DNA from: Tannerellaceae bacterium
GTDB taxonomy: Bacteria > Bacteroidota > Bacteroidia > Bacteroidales > Tannerellaceae
DNA length: 9,425 nt
NCBI GenBank assembly: GCA_031265595.1
Contig: JAISCM010000130.1
Span: forward strand, 1 to 9,425
Direction: 5' to 3'
Shown here piece by piece: positions 7,467-9,425 of this stretch. Both the position numbers and the translations under genes were made by a program. The notes under the pieces are model-generated. The model did not search any database and was not told the DNA's origin. It saw only the letters and a program-made list of their open reading frames with translations. The first letter of the stretch is position 1. Each line of letters starts with the position of its first letter.

Positions 7467-8978
7467 TCAGAATGGCATCTCATTGTGTGTTTGCGATAGA
7501 AAGTCGGGGCCCGCAGGCGCTATCGGTTGCAACGCATCGGCGCTGCCATTGATCTCAGTCGAAGTAAAGGTACGCACCGGTATATCATCGTCTACGTTCA
7601 TAAACTTGGCAAATTCGCTTTTGAACCGCAGGCGTATATCACCCGTAGCGCCGTTACGATGCTTGGCAATAATAATTTCGGCAATGCCAAGTAAAGAATG
7701 ACCCTTTTCGTCTTCTGTTATTTTATAGTATTCGGGGCGGTGAATAAAGCACACCATGTCGGCGTCTTGCTCAATAGCGCCCGATTCGCGCAGGTCGGCC
7801 AATTGCGGACGTTTATCCGGTCCTTGTCTGCCTTCTACCCCGCGGTTCAACTGAGACAGTGCGATGATCGGTATATTCAGTTACTTAGCCAATCCTTTCA
7901 GCGAACGGGATATCATACTTACCTCCTGTTCGCGGCTACCGAAGTTCATACCGCTGGCATTCATAAGCTGCAAATAGTCGATAATAATACATTTAATATT
8001 ATGCTCGCGCACTAAGCGGCGGGCTTTTGTCCGTAGCTCAAATATCGAGAGGCTGGGCGTGTCGTCAATATAAATGGGCGCATCATATAAGCCGGCCAGT
8101 TTGAAGTCTAATTGCTCCCATTCATAGTTTTCCAGGTCGCCGCTTTTTACTTTGTCGGCTGTAATCTCGGAGACATTTACAATCAGACGGTTTACTAACT
8201 GCACGTTACTCATTTCCAGCGAAAATAAGGCGACAGGCGTATTATGATTTACAGCCATATTCTTTGCCATAGACAATACAAAAGCTGTCTTCCCCATGGC
8301 CGGACGAGCGGCGATGATTACCAGATCGGAATTTTGCCATCCAGACGTTATCTTGTCTAAGGCATGAAACCCGGAATACAGGCCTCTTAATCCTTCCTGT
8401 TCGGCTGCTTTTTTAAGCAAAGCGATCGCTTCTTTGATAACAGGATTAATCTGCATCACGTCTTTCTTTACATTCCGCTGGGATATTTCAAAGAGTTTGC
8501 CTTCGGCTTCCTGCATTAAATCGTCTACGTCTATCGATTCGTCGAACGCTTTGCCCTGGATACCTGCGGTAAAAGAGATCAGTTCGCGCGCCAGGTATTT
8601 CTGGGCGATGATACGGGCATGATACTCAATATGAGCGCTACTGGCTACTTTGGTGGTGAGTTGCGAAATATAAAAAGGGCCGCCCACCACATCCAGCTCT
8701 CCCCGCTTCTTCAGTTGCTCGGTAACAGTAAGCATGTCGATAGGCCTTTGCGAAACAGCCAGATCAACAATTGCCGAGTAAATCATCTCATGAGACTTCT
8801 CGTAAAAACATTCTGCTTTAAGTATATCGCTAACGATAAAATAAGCATCCTTCTCCAGCATTAATGCGCCCAGAACGGCTTCTTCCAATTCCTTCGCCTG
8901 TGGCTGTAAACGTCCCATTTCGGGCACGATAACCGTCCTTTGCTTGCTCTTTCCTGAATTTCTCGTTTCCTCTGCCAT
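7467..8978 (-). pseudogene. dnaB: Replicative DNA helicase DnaB, interrupted by one in-frame TAA
   Basis: DnaB is the hexameric helicase that unwinds the replication fork. Read through, this frame gives 503 codons of full DnaB. The N-terminal primase-interaction domain spans about residues 27-130. The RecA-like domain has Walker A ARPAMGKT with K230 and Walker B IIID with D334. After the break come IALSQLNRGVE (372-382), EQDADMVCFIHRPEYY and KHRNGATGDIRLRF, followed by a normal C-terminus. Codon 366 is TAA (plus-strand 7881-7883) between LAK and LNIP, where DnaB proteins have Glu; one G-to-T change in GAA explains it. There is no frameshift or other decay. A truncated product would lose the second half of the ATPase core and should not unwind DNA. 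Start: ATG at 8976-8978 is preferred because the -7 box at 9002-9009 lies just upstream and a longer ORF from 9053 would run through that promoter. The gene is probably functional in the living organism, with the stop an artefact or rare variant. Confidence 0.9.
7881..7883 (-). other. dnaB: In-frame nonsense codon in dnaB (TAA replacing expected Glu)
   Basis: The minus strand reads GCT AAG TAA CTG AAT ATA CCG, translated A K stop L N I P. The family pattern is LAKELNIP, so the ancestral codon was most likely GAA. On the plus strand this is C to A at position 7883. The same frame continues open to the natural TGA at 7467-7469. Confidence 0.9.
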
Positions 8979-9001
8979 GAATGATTTCTTTTTTGAGACA
9001 T

Positions 9002-9009
9002 CAAAGATA
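9002..9009 (-). promoter_or_regulatory. Bacteroidetes-type -7 box for dnaB
   Basis: The minus strand carries TATCTTTG, a perfect match to TAnnTTTG, ending 23 nt before the preferred dnaB ATG. That leaves a short leader of about 15-20 nt. No clear TTG -33 element is found at the usual spacing; that position is occupied by octamer repeat units. Confidence 0.6.
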
Positions 9010-9018
9010 GCTTTTTTT

Positions 9019-9044
9019 AAGTAGTCAGGGTAGTTAAAGTTGTC
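9019..9044 (+). repeat. Degenerate octamer repeat cluster between divergent promoters (3 units)
   Basis: Units AAGTAGTC (9019-9026), AGGGTAGTT (9027-9035) and AAAGTTGTC (9036-9044) belong to the same family as the clusters around ettA and the DUF1080 gene. The second and third units are 9 nt long. They fill the space where the -33 elements of both divergent promoters would be expected. Confidence 0.65.
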
Positions 9045-9061
9045 AAAGATCACTATCTTTG
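9044..9061. promoter_or_regulatory. 7-bp inverted repeat overlapping the corA -7 box, possible operator
   Basis: CAAAGAT (9044-9050) and ATCTTTG (9055-9061) form a perfect inverted repeat around CACT. A third CAAAGAT lies at 9002-9008 inside the dnaB -7 box. The symmetry may come simply from promoter sequence, but a dimeric regulator site is possible. Confidence 0.35.
9054..9061 (+). promoter_or_regulatory. Bacteroidetes-type -7 box for the corA transcript
   Basis: TATCTTTG on the plus strand matches TAnnTTTG exactly. Transcription would begin near 9066-9069, giving a leader of about 115 nt before the corA start codon. No convincing -33 TTG is seen at standard spacing. Confidence 0.6.
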
Positions 9062-9084
9062 CCGCACTAAAGTAAATATCAATT

Positions 9085-9129
9085 ATGGACGATAGTATTC
9101 CGCGAAAGACAGTAAAAAGTATTAATTAA
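9085..9129 (+). CDS. Possible 14-codon leader ORF upstream of corA
   Basis: An ATG about 17-20 nt after the predicted transcription start opens a 14-codon frame encoding MDDSIPRKTVKSIN, ending TAA. The A/T-rich sequence before it (AAATATCAATT) resembles Bacteroidetes initiation regions, but there is no Shine-Dalgarno. It is in a different frame from corA. The stop codon lies 3 nt before a hairpin, so a ribosome ending here would cover the hairpin's 5' arm. A leader ORF (corL) controls corA in Salmonella, which makes a regulatory role plausible; no similarity between the peptides is claimed. A chance ORF of this length is quite possible. Confidence 0.35.
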   Translation: MDDSIPRKTVKSIN

Positions 9130-9132
9130 TCC

Positions 9133-9161
9133 ATACAGAGGCTTTTTATTATCCTCTGTAT
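9133..9161 (+). promoter_or_regulatory. Leader hairpin before corA, possible translational switch
   Basis: ATACAGAGG (9133-9141) pairs perfectly with CCTCTGTAT (9153-9161) around an 11-nt loop. No U-tract follows, so it is not an intrinsic terminator. The 3' arm bases CCTCT (9153-9157) can alternatively pair with GGAGG (9173-9177), the Shine-Dalgarno of corA, so the two helices exclude each other. Confidence 0.5.
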
Positions 9162-9170
9162 ATGTAAAGA

Positions 9171-9177
9171 AAGGAGG
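9171..9177 (+). promoter_or_regulatory. Strong Shine-Dalgarno of corA
   Basis: AAGGAGG lies 5 nt before the ATG at 9183 and fixes the start. Such a near-perfect anti-16S match is unusual for Bacteroidetes, where most genes, including the others here, lack one. Confidence 0.75.
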
Positions 9178-9182
9178 TAATA

Positions 9183-9425
9183 ATGAAAAGTTTTCTTTAT
9201 TCCGAAGCAACAGGTTTTGTAGAAAAAGACCATTGGTCGGCTAATTGCTGGGTAAAAGTAGAAAAGCCTACGCCGGATGATATTCACTACCTTATCAACG
9301 AGTTGCAAGTACCCGAATCTTTTATATCCGATATAGAAGATACGGACGAACGCCCGCGTATAGAGTCTGAGGATAGCTGGCTGCTTACGATTCTTCGTAT
9401 CCCCATCATCGAAAATAATAAATCG
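9183..9425 (+). CDS. corA: CorA-family Mg2+/divalent-cation transporter, 3'-truncated by window edge
   Basis: The first 81 codons of a CorA-type channel, which as a pentamer carries Mg2+ (or Co2+/Ni2+) across the inner membrane. The visible part is the start of the cytoplasmic N-terminal domain, with the family pattern LQVPESFISDIEDTDERPR at about residues 43-61 followed by the LLTILRIP strand at 69-76. The coiled-coil helix, two membrane segments and the GMN selectivity motif lie beyond the window. The ATG is chosen from the strong upstream Shine-Dalgarno; the preceding transcript contains a short ORF and a hairpin that may regulate it. It is transcribed divergently from dnaB. Recognition rests on this N-terminal pattern alone, and a ZntB- or Mg-efflux-like relative is possible. 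Confidence 0.8.
   Translation, partial: MKSFLYSEATGFVEKDHWSANCWVKVEKPTPDDIHYLINELQVPESFISDIEDTDERPRIESEDSWLLTILRIPIIENNKS

Noticed and set aside
7467..7850. Independent small gene downstream of dnaB (127 aa)
   Set aside because: It is in the same frame as the dnaB ORF, starts only at a TTG, and is plainly the DnaB C-terminal part after the in-frame TAA.
8979..9053. 25-residue N-terminal extension of DnaB (start at 9053)
   Set aside because: It would be encoded across the -7 box at 9002-9009 and repeat units; the ATG at 8976-8978 fits the promoter and the expected protein start.
1..9425. Reassigned stop codon (TAA as Glu) explaining the dnaB stop
   Set aside because: Hexokinase and the EamA gene end naturally at TAA, and all other frames use standard code without internal TAA.

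Overview
The window looks like a chromosomal segment of a Bacteroidales bacterium, perhaps Parabacteroides-like (the genus is a guess from general resemblance). Three things point there. The proteins are of Bacteroidetes type: hexokinase, EttA, a secreted DUF1080 protein, DnaB and CorA. The -7 boxes fit the Bacteroidetes consensus TAnnTTTG. Shine-Dalgarno sequences are weak or absent at most starts. I saw no tRNA, rRNA, CRISPR array, phage or insertion sequence, and no gene-free stretch longer than 300 bases. The gene content is mostly housekeeping.

Layout. 1-3873 (+): the 3' part of a hexokinase gene, followed after 3 nt by a large SNF2-family helicase, probably one operon. 3874-4024: an intergenic region ending in a cluster of 8-bp repeats. 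4025-5707 (+): ettA, an ABC-F translation factor. 5766-6410 (+): a secreted DUF1080/3-keto-disaccharide-hydrolase-type protein. 6405-6503: a long inverted repeat built from the same octamers, lying between convergent genes. 6517-7464 (-): an EamA/DMT transporter. 7467-8978 (-): dnaB, two nt upstream of the transporter and probably co-transcribed with it. 8979-9182: a divergent regulatory region with a -7 box on each strand, repeat units, a possible 14-codon leader ORF and a hairpin. 9183-9425 (+): the start of a CorA-type divalent-metal transporter, cut by the window end.

Three points deserve attention. First, dnaB, normally essential, carries a single in-frame TAA at codon 366 exactly where the family has Glu, while the rest of the frame is intact. 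This is a point mutation, a sequencing artefact or a mixed population. Second, a degenerate octamer family (AAGTAGTC and AAGGAGTT) occupies all four sizeable intergenic regions, overlaps the stop codons of three genes, and forms a 31-position near-perfect stem between the convergent genes. Third, the corA leader has a promoter, a short ORF, a 9-bp hairpin and an unusually strong Shine-Dalgarno arranged so that the hairpin and SD sequestration are mutually exclusive, which suggests a translation-dependent switch. No defence system or biosynthetic cluster was seen.
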